64,000 nucleotides of DNA from Chroococcidiopsis thermalis PCC 7203 (GCF_000317125.1 NC_019695.1:4266336-4330335), one strand, 5' to 3'; shown: positions 34,468-44,342, counted from the stretch's first letter. Notes: a model not told the origin generated them from the sequence alone. Made by a program: numbers and translations.

Positions 34468-35427
34468 CTAGGTCTTCTTCAACTTTAGCCCTCGCACGGC
34501 GTTGCGCTTCGCCGCCTCAGAGCGTCGGTCGTACTTAGCGGTAGTCGCTAAAGAGGCGTGACCGGCTAACTGCTGCACCGAGAAGGGGTCGGTATTAGCG
34601 TCAAACAAGTCCGAGCAAAAGGTGCGACGGAAATCGTGGGGCGAAAACCGTTCGACTCCCGCTTTAGTCGCCCGCTCCCGTATCAGCTTGTAGATGCCAT
34701 CTCCATCGGGGGCAAAATGTCGCAGTTCGACCCGACCGCCCTTGTTGACGGGGCAAATCAATGCCCCTGGACAATTCCCTCTAACTGCCAGCCACTCCTT
34801 TAAGATCCCGAGCGCTTCAGGGGTGAGATAAACAACGCGCTTTTTCCCACCTTTACCGCGCCAGATAACGAGGGAGCCATTGCTACGGTTTAGATCGGCA
34901 AGCGTCAGTTGCGCTAGCTCTTGCCGCCGCATCCCGCCAATTCGCAGCAGGGCAATAACAGCCGCATCCCGCAGGTCGAGGGGCGTATAGGGAGAGCAAC
35001 TTGCAATCAGAGCGTCAATTTCTGCTGCGCTTAAGGCACGACCCCGCAGTTCCCCCGACGCTTTGACGTTGGCGAGATCGGTCACTTTGGTATAGTCGGC
35101 AAATTCCATCAAGTCCAACCGATAAGCTTCTTTAAGCACCCGCCGCAGGGCGACGAGCATTTTATTTACCGTTGCGGGAGCGAGACGCTGCTTGAGGGCA
35201 GTGCGGACGGCAACCGTATGGCGGTAGCGTAGTTTAGACCAGTCTAGAGTCAAGCAATCGCATTCCCCATCTGTCAATACAGAAGCGATCTCATTCAAGG
35301 AAGAGCGCATGGCACGCTGCGACCCCTCACTTAAAGTGCCGAGGTAAACGGCAGCCGGATGTAGGGTGAGAGCGATCGGCTCAATTCGTTTGAGTCCGGT
35401 AATTTCAGCCCGATCTAACAACGCCAT
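34468..35427 (-). CDS. Tyrosine-type site-specific recombinase (integrase)
   Basis: 319 residues with all catalytic residues: Arg in GGMRRQEL (about 164), Lys in GKGGKKR (about 190), H-x-x-R in SPHDFRRTF (about 262-265), His in LAGHASL (about 288) and Tyr in AKYDRRS (about 298). An N-terminal SAM-like DNA-binding domain (RSSLNEIASVL ... ATVNKMLVALRRVLKEAYR) precedes. It lies next to the DUF499 defence locus and is transcribed in the same direction, suggesting it belongs to the island's integration or excision machinery. No attachment site was recognised. Confidence 0.9.
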   Translation of the reverse strand: MALLDRAEITGLKRIEPIALTLHPAAVYLGTLSEGSQRAMRSSLNEIASVLTDGECDCLTLDWSKLRYRHTVAVRTALKQRLAPATVNKMLVALRRVLKEAYRLDLMEFADYTKVTDLANVKASGELRGRALSAAEIDALIASCSPYTPLDLRDAAVIALLRIGGMRRQELAQLTLADLNRSNGSLVIWRGKGGKKRVVYLTPEALGILKEWLAVRGNCPGALICPVNKGGRVELRHFAPDGDGIYKLIRERATKAGVERFSPHDFRRTFCSDLFDANTDPFSVQQLAGHASLATTAKYDRRSEAAKRNAVRGLKLKKT

Positions 35428-35861
35428 TGCTCTTGGAAATATGCATTCTCAAGAGCTATTGTTTCATAAAACTACCCCGTTTTTTCGTTGGTGTCGGGAA
35501 AGCGCAGAAGTTGAAAAGTGTGATATTACGTGCAAAGTGAGATCGCGCTGGAGCACTCGGGCGATCGCCTCTGCAATTCCAACCGCCTTTTTTTCTCGGT
35601 TGCTGCAACCAAGCCGTCAAGTCAGTAGCAAAGAGCAAAGTTTAACAGTAACTCACTTAATTCATCTAGTTGCTCGATAGACAGGCGGGCATGAGTTTAT
35701 AGGTTTGCTCTCCTAAACACTACAGCTCGGTACCACCACCTCACCAGCTCCCTTTAGCCAAAATTAATTCAGCCACTGCTAGACTCGTCCGCATCCTAGC
35801 GAACGAATAGAGACGGGATTCGCCTCGATGAACTGCGGTTTGAGCGAGTAATATATAACCG
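35428..35861. other. Gene-free stretch
   Basis: About 430 bp between the integrase start and the DUF499 stop. Short frames here have no coding character I can defend. An attachment site or promoter could lie here, but I cannot point to one. Confidence 0.45.
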
Positions 35862-38800
35862 TCATTCATGCTCAAATTCTTGAGTTGTAAATTTCAAAAC
35901 TCGACAGTTTTCAGTAACGGCGCGAGCCACATTGTCTGGTACTCCATTCGGAATGCTCGCTTGAACTTCCAATGTAATCTCGACCTCTGCACCCACCAAG
36001 CTGGCGAAGTGTTGAATGACTTCATCAGCTATTAGTCCTGCATCTCGCCGCAGTCGCAATGCATCTAACTTAATTGAGCCATAGAAACGTTTTGGTAGAA
36101 CTGTTGGAGCAGGAGTAGTTACAGATGACGGATCGTAAGTGCCTGTTTTTTCTTCTACTTCTCTACTTGTCTGTCCCTCTACTCCCTTATTTCTCTGCTC
36201 CCCACTCTCTAAGTCATTAGGTTGTGGTATTTGAGTTGTCGCGATCGCGGCTCTATCTGCCTCAAACTGCCGTTGCGCTATTTCTGGCTTCACAATTAGA
36301 CATTGACTGCTGAGGCTAGCGTTAATGTGCTTGCCTGCTGTTAAGCCCAGGTAACGTCCTTTGGATTCATCCCAGCCAGTAGCGTAAGCAAAATTTTCAT
36401 TCCAAAGTAATTCTGCCACTCCCGTCTCTACAGCAGCCAGTAGTACCTTTTCATCTCGCAAGCGCGGCAAATACAGGTAATAAGCCAGATACTCCCACAA
36501 CTTCTTCAAGTCGAGATGGTTGACATCCCGCCATAGATAAGGGTCGAGTGCTTCTAGACCCAGACGACTGGCAGCATAGTTAGCCATCAAATGTTCTTCG
36601 TGTGTGGCTTTGCGACTCGCTTGCACTATGGGCGAGTCTGATGCGTGCAGCCGAATTTCTTGCCACTCGATTGCTGCGTGAGGATCGGGTTGCGTTGGTA
36701 CGAGCAGCCAAATATAAGCTTCTTGAATTAAGTTTTTAACAATTTTGTCAGTCTCTTGCTGTTTGGTTGTCGCTTGGTTGCTTTGAAACACACCGAGTTC
36801 TAGGGCTTCCTTTTCTCGGACAATTGAATCCCAAGCTAGATACTGGCAAACAGACTTTTCTAGCAACTCAAGTTTAGCCTTGTCTGGTGCGAGGAACAGC
36901 AACATATTTTTGCAGTAACGGGGGCTGGCTCCTTTATGCTGTAAAATCTCTTCTGCTCTGACACGGGCTGGAGTATCGGTTTCTTTATTTTTATGCGGAT
37001 ACTGCGCTCCCAAGACAACCAACCTGACAGCCATTTCATCGGGGACGTCAGCACTGGAGTCGGGAGCAATGTGAACTCCAGCAAATTCACCGCGCTGCTT
37101 GTCAGCCCTTAACCTACGGATAATTTCATCCCAAACTTTATCCCGCTCCTGTTGCTCGGCTCGGTCTTGAGCGAGGCGGGTGACGCTAGGTTGAGTTGAG
37201 AACCAGTAGCGACTGCCATCAACGTAGAGGTGGGTAGCGCGATCTGTGAGACGGCGCAAGGCATCCCCGAAAGTTGCTACGCTTTCCCCTGGTTGGACGC
37301 AACCGAGTTTAATCCGTCGGTCTTCCAAGCCGCGATTGGCAGCGCGGAGAGTCGGGGCTGAGCCGAGATAAATGGTACGGGCGACGCGGCGACAGGCAGA
37401 GTAACGTCCTAGATTGGGATTTTGGCGATCGCACTCCAGAGGCAGTGAATTATCTCCGTCTACGTCTTTTTCAATCACGGGAACCCAGTGGTCTTCTAGG
37501 TAGCGCGTCAATTCTGCTTGCACCTGTCCGTCATCCATCGGCACGTTGGCAGGCATGATTAACAAACTTTTGTCTTGTCCCTCCCACAAGGTATGAATTA
37601 CTTTTGCCATCAACCGCAGTACGCCCCTGGTGCGTTGAAACTTGTCCAGACTCGACCAGTCGGTGTAAAGTCGGTCGAATAGTTCGGGATGGATGGGATA
37701 GGCATTTTCTAACCGCCGCTTGTAACTGGCTTCTCGGCACTCGCTAGGAAATTCCTGCGATTGGGCTTGGTACATTTCCCCGAAGGCGCGAACGACGGCA
37801 TCGCGGGCGACAAAGGCAGTTTGTTCGGCGATCGGTTGAAACAAGCGCCGTCGCACGATTTCAAAGCTTTCATCGGCACTAGCAGGTCGCCAAGGGGATT
37901 CAACTCTGCCAATGGCATTTTTGAGCCGATCTAGGGCTGCTAACCCTTGATCGCCGCCAATTTCATTATCAGAAGCGGGAATACTGGCGACTAGCAAGGT
38001 CTGGTTAGCATTTTTTGCCGATTCGCTCAAAGTCTGAGCAAAGGTAAAGTGAGTGTCAAAGCTACCCCCTGGTAAGTCATTTTCTTGATGCAGCTGTCGG
38101 GCGTAAGCTACCCATTCATCGATTAAAATCAGGCAGGGCGCATAACGGTTAAACAACAGCCGCAGGGTATCGCCAGGGTTAGTTGAGGTTTCGTCTGCTT
38201 GCCGCAGCATCTCGTAGCCTTCTTTACCACCCAACTGCCAAGCCAGTTCGCCCCAGAGCGTCCGCACAACCGTACCATCTTTTTTACGTTGGGGCTGACC
38301 TGGAGAAATTTTGTTGCCAACTAAAACTGCCGTGTTGACTTTTGCCGGAGGCATGACACCTGCTGCTGACAGCACTGGTTCTAATCCTGGCAACTGTGAT
38401 GCAGGGACTCCCATGAATAGGTGATACAAAGCAAGCATGGCATGGGTTTTGCCACCACCGAAGTTGGTTTGCAGTTCGATGACAGGATCTCCACCCTTAC
38501 CTGAAAGACGCAGCAAGGCATTTGTCAGCAGTTGCTTGAGTCCTTCCGTCAGGTAGGTGCGGCGAAAAAACTCAGTAGGGACGCGATATTCGTCCGAGCC
38601 TTCGTCTAAATAGACCTGCCACAGATCCGCCGCAAATTCCGCTTCTTGGTAGCGACCGGAAGCAACATCTTGGTGAGGGGTGACAATTTCTCGCCAGGGT
38701 TTTAAACCACCTGTAGGGTTGCCTTCTAGGGGTTGGAGATGAGCGCGGCGAGTCTCGCGACGGGCTTGTTCGGTAAACCGTACCCGCAACAATTCTTGTT

Positions 38801-39203
38801 TTTGCTTGTCAACTTCGTCGGCTTCTGGTGCAGAGATGGCGGTGAGCAAGCGGGAGACGCTATCGAGGGCGCGATAGGCATCGTCTGTAGAGAAGGGATC
38901 GTTGTGCGCCCAGGAGTTACGGGTAGATATTAACTCCCCGACTAAACTTCTTTCGGCATTGCCCAAAGTTTTTTTGAAAACTTCGCGCCACTGATTTGAC
39001 ATTAGTTTGAGCAATTCTGAAATATCTTGCTTCAGGATTTGCTGGACGCTGCGCCGCAAGGTACGGTCTTCTGAGACAAAAGGGGTGGCAGCAACTAACC
39101 ACTTATCGCTATAGGCAGAACGCATTTCCCGTTCTACAAAGGGATATAAGCCATCTTTGAGCAGGTCTAAGGCTCTGCCAACACGTTCGCGATTGCTAAT
39201 CAT
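35862..39203 (-). CDS. Swt1-HEPN/DUF499 ATPase of a defence locus
   Basis: 1113 residues. N-terminal Swt1-type HEPN domain (about 1-125) with an R-x4-H-like motif RNSWAH (about 94-99), a predicted RNase; then a DUF499 AAA-like ATPase with Walker A FGGGKTHAML near 250 and Walker B LILIDEWVAYA near 362. DUF499 proteins occur beside DUF1156 methylases and SNF2-type helicases in defence islands, as here. Residues about 998-1028 are a low-complexity insert (GEQRNKGVEGQTSREVEEKT) coded by a repeat-like AGTAGAG-rich tract. The start codon is preceded at once by heptad repeats, not by a visible Shine-Dalgarno. Confidence 0.88.
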   Translation of the reverse strand: MISNRERVGRALDLLKDGLYPFVEREMRSAYSDKWLVAATPFVSEDRTLRRSVQQILKQDISELLKLMSNQWREVFKKTLGNAERSLVGELISTRNSWAHNDPFSTDDAYRALDSVSRLLTAISAPEADEVDKQKQELLRVRFTEQARRETRRAHLQPLEGNPTGGLKPWREIVTPHQDVASGRYQEAEFAADLWQVYLDEGSDEYRVPTEFFRRTYLTEGLKQLLTNALLRLSGKGGDPVIELQTNFGGGKTHAMLALYHLFMGVPASQLPGLEPVLSAAGVMPPAKVNTAVLVGNKISPGQPQRKKDGTVVRTLWGELAWQLGGKEGYEMLRQADETSTNPGDTLRLLFNRYAPCLILIDEWVAYARQLHQENDLPGGSFDTHFTFAQTLSESAKNANQTLLVASIPASDNEIGGDQGLAALDRLKNAIGRVESPWRPASADESFEIVRRRLFQPIAEQTAFVARDAVVRAFGEMYQAQSQEFPSECREASYKRRLENAYPIHPELFDRLYTDWSSLDKFQRTRGVLRLMAKVIHTLWEGQDKSLLIMPANVPMDDGQVQAELTRYLEDHWVPVIEKDVDGDNSLPLECDRQNPNLGRYSACRRVARTIYLGSAPTLRAANRGLEDRRIKLGCVQPGESVATFGDALRRLTDRATHLYVDGSRYWFSTQPSVTRLAQDRAEQQERDKVWDEIIRRLRADKQRGEFAGVHIAPDSSADVPDEMAVRLVVLGAQYPHKNKETDTPARVRAEEILQHKGASPRYCKNMLLFLAPDKAKLELLEKSVCQYLAWDSIVREKEALELGVFQSNQATTKQQETDKIVKNLIQEAYIWLLVPTQPDPHAAIEWQEIRLHASDSPIVQASRKATHEEHLMANYAASRLGLEALDPYLWRDVNHLDLKKLWEYLAYYLYLPRLRDEKVLLAAVETGVAELLWNENFAYATGWDESKGRYLGLTAGKHINASLSSQCLIVKPEIAQRQFEADRAAIATTQIPQPNDLESGEQRNKGVEGQTSREVEEKTGTYDPSSVTTPAPTVLPKRFYGSIKLDALRLRRDAGLIADEVIQHFASLVGAEVEITLEVQASIPNGVPDNVARAVTENCRVLKFTTQEFEHE

Positions 39204-39206
39204 ATA

Positions 39207-39238
39207 ATTTTAGATTTTAGATTTTAGATTTTAGATTG
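39207..39238 (-). repeat. Heptad (TCTAAAA) array directly before the DUF499 start
   Basis: Four heptads of the unit TCTAAAA on the minus strand end about 3 bases before the ATG at 39203. They replace any recognisable ribosome site. Confidence 0.85.
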
Positions 39239-39251
39239 GAAGAGAGGAATT

Positions 39252-39623
39252 TTAGATTTTAGGTTGGGGTTTAGTTTTAGTTCGTAGAGTCTTGATTGAA
39301 GCAACTATCATAGCTACAATTTCGTTTGTTTCTGACATCAAACTCTTTAATTTTTCAGCAGCGACTAATTCAGCTTCAATTAAAATTTCCATCCAGTAAA
39401 GGCATTCGTCGGCTTCCTCTAAAACAATTCCAAGCTTGGCAATCAGATCGGCAGTTGATTTACCCCGACAAGCAGCGCGATAGTTAGCTCCTACTGAAGT
39501 AGCCGAACGCAAAAGTTGTTTACCAATAACTTCCGCTATATAGTTATTAGGCAGTTTTCCCACAAGGCGGATAACCCGCAGTGCTAGTTTTTTCGTTCTA
39601 TCTTTAAATTCCTGCTCATTCAT
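39252..39623 (-). CDS. Four-helix-bundle protein (S23/IVP type)
   Basis: 123 residues matching the small four-helix-bundle family (ALRVIRLVGKLPNNYIAEVI; GKQLLRSATSVGANYRAACR; ADECLYWMEILIEAELV). Function of the family is unclear; relatives sit in rRNA intervening sequences and in many defence-type loci. The TAA stop falls in a heptad repeat, and the start ATG is preceded immediately by another heptad array, so both ends are repeat-made. It lies between the DUF499 and DUF1156 genes. Confidence 0.85.
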   Translation of the reverse strand: MNEQEFKDRTKKLALRVIRLVGKLPNNYIAEVIGKQLLRSATSVGANYRAACRGKSTADLIAKLGIVLEEADECLYWMEILIEAELVAAEKLKSLMSETNEIVAMIVASIKTLRTKTKPQPKI

Positions 39624-39627
39624 AATA

Positions 39628-39659
39628 ATTTTAGATTTTAGATTTTAGATTTTAGATTG
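39628..39659 (-). repeat. Heptad array directly before the four-helix-bundle start
   Basis: Minus-strand TCTAAAA heptads end 4 bp before ATG 39623. No Shine-Dalgarno is visible between them. Confidence 0.85.
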
Positions 39660-39775
39660 TTTTACTCGTTTTTGATTAAGAGTTCAATGTTTCTCTAGCT
39701 ACTTGCATTTTTCCTGTTTATCTTTGACTAAACGTTATTATTTCATTAATTACTCATCAGTAGAAAACCTCTTTT

Positions 39776-40137
39776 TTATTCGCTAAATCTAAATTTCCCT
39801 CCTTCTTCAATCTAAAATCTAAAATCTAAATTTCCCCTCCTTCCTCCTTCTTCAATCTAAAATCTAAAATCTAAAATCTAAAATTTCCCTCCTTCTTCAA
39901 TCTAAAATCTAAAATCTAAAATCTAAAATTTCCCTCCTTCTTCAATCTAAAATCTAAAATCTAAAATCTAAAATTTCCCTCCTCCTTCTTCAATCTAAAA
40001 TCTAAAATCTAAAATCTAAAATTTCCCTCCTTCTTCAATCTAAAATCTAAAATCTAAAATCTAAAATCTAAAATTTCCCTCCTCCTTCTTCAATCTAAAA
40101 TCTAAAATCTAAAATCTAAAATCTAAAATCTAAAATT
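39776..40137 (-). repeat. Composite minisatellite built of heptads
   Basis: Seven blocks, each a run of plus-strand TCTAAAA heptads joined by a spacer of the form TTTCCCTCC(TCC)TTCTTCAA. Block lengths from left to right are 3, 4, 4, 4, 4, 5 and 6 heptads. The right end runs into the methylase gene and supplies its stop codon. The interval 39660-39775 between the arrays is A/T-rich and holds nothing else I can support. Confidence 0.92.
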
Positions 40138-43100
40138 CCAACTCACCTTGCAATGGCGTGGCTTCTTTCTTTTCGTCAGCGAGACGGGAAATGTCCGACC
40201 AGGAAATTACCAAGCTGTTGTAAGCGACACCTTCAGATGCCCAACCTTTGCGATCGCAAATGTTATACAGCCGATAAGCTAGCTCCCGCGCTGCTTCTCC
40301 TATATTTCCCAATTGCGAGAGTAAATTCGCAGCGCCTCGATCTCCACCACCATCTTGCAATTCTCGAATCATGTGCTGTGTGGCAGCCCAAATGGTGATT
40401 TTAGATTTTTGATTTTTGATTTTCGATTCAGATTCACAATCTAAAATCTTCAATCTAAAATCTAAAATTTCACTGCGGCGTAGCAGTCGTACTTTCCCTG
40501 CCTTGGCAACGAGGATGCCAGCGTCTACCATGCTTTGTACGGCGGTATTTTTAGCTTTGGAAAGGGTTTCAGCATCGCCAAACAATCCTTCACTGAAGGC
40601 ATACTGTTCAAACCAAGTCAGGGCAAAGCGGGTTTCAGCGTCAAATTCTCCTTCTTGTTCGGCGAGGAATTCGTCTAAGGTTTGGTTGATCAGTTGCAGG
40701 GCGGTACGCACGCGCATTGGTGTACCGTCCGATTCCAACACTTTCGTGTAGCGAGAGTAGATTGCCATGCCAGGACCAATGCTAGCTTGTGCCAAGTCTA
40801 CAGGGGCGATGTTGCCTTGTTGCAGTTGATGCAGGGCGGCTGGAAGTTCGCGCTTGAGGGTGTTGACGAATTGGCGGCGAGTGGTGGATGGTGCGGTTTC
40901 TGGACGAGGACGGCAGACGAGGGCGATAGATGAGGCGAGGGCATTTGTACCACTGGCAACTGTACGGTTACTTAGTTCTGTTCGCATGGGCAATGTACCA
41001 GTGATAGTAAAACCAGCCTTGATTAGCCCTTCTAGCATGGTTTCCCATCCGGTAGAAGCAACTGCTAGATCGTGACTATCTTCATCTGTTGCTTCGGTTT
41101 CTGTTTGTTTGAATGCGTAATAAACAGTTAAAGGATATTCATCATGTGCCATCTCACGCATTCTCTTAAAAACTTTACCTAGTCCCTCTTCAAAAAATTC
41201 CTTGGCTTTTTGTTTGTCTCCACCAAAGCGATAAGGTGTAGCGACAAGTTCTTGTGCTTTGGGAACGAGTAGAGTAGCGAACAGATCGGGATAGATTGAA
41301 CCTAAACAACGACGCAGCCAGACATAGAAAAAGTCCGAGAGGTCAGCGTAGCCGATATTGTCGTAATATGGCGGATCTGTAGAAACAACTATTGATTTTG
41401 TAAAGACATCCGATCTAGTTGCATCGATTTGTTTGACAACTCCTTTGGTACTGCAAGGAGAAATTTCAATAACTTTACTTATCCAATTAACTGCACCGAT
41501 GAAGTTACCAGTGGAATCGCTTAATAAGTTTGCTTCTGCAAAGTCCCAAGTCATGGGAATTGCTTGACGGGCAAAAGTATTTCTAATAATGTCTCGTCCT
41601 GAGTGCCAGCTACAAATACTTGAATTGTAGTCGCTGATTCGATCTACTGCGATCGCTAAATAAGTCGCCACTGCATCTGCATAAGCCGTCGCACCCGTAC
41701 CACCTTCGCAAAGCGGTAAACTATCATCAGGCATTCCAGCAGCTACAGCTGACTCAAGTACCTTTTCCCGTGCTTCGCTTACCAAGTCGCTAAAAGCGGT
41801 TAAGGCTACAAGTTGACGAGAAGTAAATAAGTCAGCGTGTTTGGTCATCCCGTAAAGTTGCACGCGGAAGCCAAGCGCCTGTTCTGGTAAATCTGATTCA
41901 GGCTTCCAATCTGGTTGTGCTTTGGCTGCTATTTCCTCATGTTCTTGGGTTGGTGACAAATACACCCGTCCGCGTTGCCCTTCGGCGACAATAGCCATCA
42001 ATTCAGCGTCCATCCGTCCTACTTTTCCTTCACTGCGGATGTAGTCAAATGGCACTGGCGTACTGCAACAGATGCAAGTTGCACCCTTACGGTTTACGGT
42101 TCCGTCTGGGGGGATTTTTGATTTTTGATTTTTGATTTTTGATTGAGAGGTTTCGTCTTGCACTTCAGAATCTAAAATCTGCAATCTAAAATCTAAAATT
42201 TTATAACGTACCACAGACGGCTGCTGAGTGTGATCGATTATAGGTTCTACCCAAGCTTCTTTATTTTTCTTAGTTGAGAGACAAAACTTACTTGTGAGGG
42301 GCATTTTTGCGCCACAACCAGGATTAGGACATTTCACAGTCCTTACCCACAACCAAGCAATTACCGTCGCCTCACCGCCGCCATATTCCTGCGGTAAATC
42401 TACTTTGGGGTAAAGATGCCCAATTTGCTTAAAAGCTTTATCCCGCATCCATTGCCCGTAATAGCGCACGTCCTCAGCTAATCCCTGCGCCCCATAGTGG
42501 AATTTTAGATTTTTGATTTTAGATTTTTGATTGGGGATGATTGTACTTTGAGAATCAGGATTAACAGGAGGGCGATCGGCAAATTTTGGCGGGATTTCTA
42601 TCAAAGCTTTGGTAATCAAAACCGCCACTGAATTTAGATCGCTTCCATGCGCTTCTAACCCCAACCTTTGCGCTTCTAAAGGTATCGAACCTCCACCACA
42701 AAAAGGATCGAGGACAGGCGGCGGATTATTATTAGTCGATTTTAGAATTTCTGTTTTAGCTGCGTCTAAAATATCTTTATTATTAATATTTTCCCACTTC
42801 ACCAACTGTTCGATAATTTCAAATAAGCGTTTTCTCTCTTCCTCCTGCGCCTCTTCTGTAGGAAACTTGTCGGGATGACTCGAAGGATCGTCCACCAAAG
42901 ATGCAAATAATACTGCCCGACACGTTGCTAATGGCTTACGCGACCACCATAAATGTAAAGTTGAAGGATGCCCGTGTCGAATTGATTTTTCCCGTGCTGA
43001 TTCTTTATTAATTGCCTCTAGCGGCAAGGAAACCTCAATTAACTTCTTGCGATAATTTCCGTGGTTATACTGAATTAAATTTAGATTTTTTGACTGAGCT

Positions 43101-43168
43101 ATAGATGAGAAAGTCTCAGTAATTTGTAAATTTTCTGGGTTGTCGAAATTATCTGTATGAGAAGTCAT
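40130..43168 (-). CDS. DUF1156 DNA methyltransferase of a defence locus
   Basis: 1012 residues. The N-terminal DUF1156 region (about 40-110: IEVSLPLEAINKESAREKSI, RHGHPSTLHLWWSRKPLA) precedes an N6-adenine methylase-type core with motif I LDPFCGGGSIPLEA near 154 and catalytic DPPYYDNIGYADLSDFF near 599. A Zn-ribbon pair lies near CPNPGCGAKM and CICCSTPVPF. Three in-frame repeat inserts (about 212-222, 322-352, 900-924) carry peptides such as ILDFRLQILDSE and SKIKNQKSKI. The stop TAG lies in the heptad array at 40130-40132. It probably marks host DNA in the defence system. Confidence 0.9.
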   Translation of the reverse strand: MTSHTDNFDNPENLQITETFSSIAQSKNLNLIQYNHGNYRKKLIEVSLPLEAINKESAREKSIRHGHPSTLHLWWSRKPLATCRAVLFASLVDDPSSHPDKFPTEEAQEEERKRLFEIIEQLVKWENINNKDILDAAKTEILKSTNNNPPPVLDPFCGGGSIPLEAQRLGLEAHGSDLNSVAVLITKALIEIPPKFADRPPVNPDSQSTIIPNQKSKIKNLKFHYGAQGLAEDVRYYGQWMRDKAFKQIGHLYPKVDLPQEYGGGEATVIAWLWVRTVKCPNPGCGAKMPLTSKFCLSTKKNKEAWVEPIIDHTQQPSVVRYKILDFRLQILDSEVQDETSQSKIKNQKSKIPPDGTVNRKGATCICCSTPVPFDYIRSEGKVGRMDAELMAIVAEGQRGRVYLSPTQEHEEIAAKAQPDWKPESDLPEQALGFRVQLYGMTKHADLFTSRQLVALTAFSDLVSEAREKVLESAVAAGMPDDSLPLCEGGTGATAYADAVATYLAIAVDRISDYNSSICSWHSGRDIIRNTFARQAIPMTWDFAEANLLSDSTGNFIGAVNWISKVIEISPCSTKGVVKQIDATRSDVFTKSIVVSTDPPYYDNIGYADLSDFFYVWLRRCLGSIYPDLFATLLVPKAQELVATPYRFGGDKQKAKEFFEEGLGKVFKRMREMAHDEYPLTVYYAFKQTETEATDEDSHDLAVASTGWETMLEGLIKAGFTITGTLPMRTELSNRTVASGTNALASSIALVCRPRPETAPSTTRRQFVNTLKRELPAALHQLQQGNIAPVDLAQASIGPGMAIYSRYTKVLESDGTPMRVRTALQLINQTLDEFLAEQEGEFDAETRFALTWFEQYAFSEGLFGDAETLSKAKNTAVQSMVDAGILVAKAGKVRLLRRSEILDFRLKILDCESESKIKNQKSKITIWAATQHMIRELQDGGGDRGAANLLSQLGNIGEAARELAYRLYNICDRKGWASEGVAYNSLVISWSDISRLADEKKEATPLQGELEF
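40397..40470 (-). repeat. In-frame heptad insert 1 in the methylase
   Basis: A hairpin-forming insert whose halves are runs of TTTTAGA/TTTTTGA-type heptads in opposite directions; translated as ILDFRLKILDCESESKIKN then QKSKI. Units that would create stops are altered (TTGAAG, CAAAAAT). Confidence 0.85.
42112..42201 (-). repeat. In-frame heptad insert 2 in the methylase
   Basis: Encodes KILDFRLQILDSEVQDETSQ and SKIKNQKSKI; inverted halves as in insert 1. Confidence 0.85.
42501..42532 (-). repeat. In-frame heptad insert 3 (half unit) in the methylase
   Basis: Only one half of the hairpin is present, encoding PNQKSKIKNLKF, placed before HYGAQGLAEDVRYYG. Confidence 0.8.
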
Positions 43169-43261
43169 TACAGTAGCCTAACAATCCTGGTGGGATTATT
43201 AGAATTTGCCCAGGAATTACTAGCCATCTGTCCGTAAGAACACTGATATTTATTTTTCTTC

Positions 43262-43292
43262 AATCTAAAATCTAAAATCTAAAATCTAAAAT
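43262..43292 (-). repeat. Heptad array at the 3' end of the Uma2 gene
   Basis: Four TCTAAAA heptads on the plus strand; the Uma2 stop codon TAG (43286-43288, minus strand) is inside it. The methylase start lies about 95 bp downstream. Confidence 0.85.
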
Positions 43293-43921
43293 TCTCTCAC
43301 CCAATTTCTAAAAGCTTTCATCGTCGCATTTCTACCTACTACTTTACTCTGCTCTACATATTGAGGAATCGCATCAACGAGTGGAAATTGAGAAAAGTTT
43401 CTACTGGTATTCGATTTGACATATTTTCCATCTTCCAATACATTTATCTCCAAGCTCTGCCCATCATATCGCCAAAGCTCAGTCACACCTAAAGCCTCAT
43501 AGTTATTGAAACGAGTACGAGATGTAATATCGATTTCAATTGCTAGATCTGGCGGAGGATCTACAGTTAGATCTATTCGCTTTTTCCCTCTAATAACAGC
43601 TTCGTTTTGGATATAGAAACAGTCATCTGCCTCTACACCTGCTGCCATAGCTTCGTTTTTAAAAGTTGTAGAGGCAAGACTCCAAAAATCAATGTCGAGT
43701 TCTTCAAGTAATGCCTTCACCAAATCACCAATCATGACTTTTCCTATCTCATGTTCTGGTAGTGGTGTCACAATCTCCAACATTCCTTGGTAATAATTAA
43801 TTCTAGCAGCCCGACCTTCCCCTAACTCTGACAAAATGTTTTCATACATCTGCCAGGAAACATTTTTTAATAACAATTGCTGACCAGGCGGAACGATAAT
43901 TTGATTTAATTCCAGTAGCAT
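43286..43921 (-). CDS. Uma2-family putative endonuclease
   Basis: About 211 residues from ATG 43921 (MLLELNQIIVPPGQQLLLKN). The PD-(D/E)xK-like core of cyanobacterial Uma2 proteins is visible: ADDCFYIQNEA, DLTVDPPPDLAIEIDITSRT, then LGVTELWRYDGQ with Glu and Lys positions. Uma2 proteins are multicopy in cyanobacteria and of unclear role. The stop is supplied by a heptad array. The gene is within the minus-strand defence operon between vapC and the methylase. Confidence 0.85.
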   Translation of the reverse strand: MLLELNQIIVPPGQQLLLKNVSWQMYENILSELGEGRAARINYYQGMLEIVTPLPEHEIGKVMIGDLVKALLEELDIDFWSLASTTFKNEAMAAGVEADDCFYIQNEAVIRGKKRIDLTVDPPPDLAIEIDITSRTRFNNYEALGVTELWRYDGQSLEINVLEDGKYVKSNTSRNFSQFPLVDAIPQYVEQSKVVGRNATMKAFRNWVREF

Positions 43922-43952
43922 AAATGAATTCCTAAAGAGCGAGAATTTACTA

Positions 43953-44342
43953 CTACTTGAGAGTCTGCACGTTAGGGGAGTTAAGAATTTTCTCGTCAAC
44001 CGTTAACAACGGACAGTTATAGATTCTTGCAGTTGCAACAATAATCTGGTCGGCGGGGTCGCGGTGAAAACCGACTAATTGTGTTGATTCAACTACAATT
44101 GGCAGCGTCAAATCGAGTAACTGTACTCCTGGATAAGCCAAAGCATCATTCAGCCACTCACTGACCGAACAGGATAGAACGAGCTTATTGTTTTCTACTA
44201 ATTTAGCGACTTCCCAACAAGAAATAATGCTGACTCCCAAACCTTGGGGCTGGTATTGTTGTATCCACTGTTCATTAGCTTTTGTAAGTCGCTGATTGCC
44301 ATCAACCCACCAAACCCAAATATGGGTATCGAGTACAATCAT
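43953..44342 (-). CDS. vapC: PIN-domain toxin (VapC)
   Basis: About 129 residues from ATG 44342, which overlaps the antitoxin stop (ATGA). Active-site acids lie in IVLDTHIWVWWVDGN, SCWEVAKLVENNKL, HRDPADQIIVATA and LTVDEKIL. This subgroup (DTHIWVW) is typical VapC. It is in the DUF1156/DUF499 locus downstream of the helicase. Confidence 0.9.
   Translation of the reverse strand: MIVLDTHIWVWWVDGNQRLTKANEQWIQQYQPQGLGVSIISCWEVAKLVENNKLVLSCSVSEWLNDALAYPGVQLLDLTLPIVVESTQLVGFHRDPADQIIVATARIYNCPLLTVDEKILNSPNVQTLK

Noticed and set aside
39776-40137. CRISPR-like array
   Set aside because: Blocks and spacers are all nearly identical and built from 7-bp units; there are no unique spacers and no cas genes.
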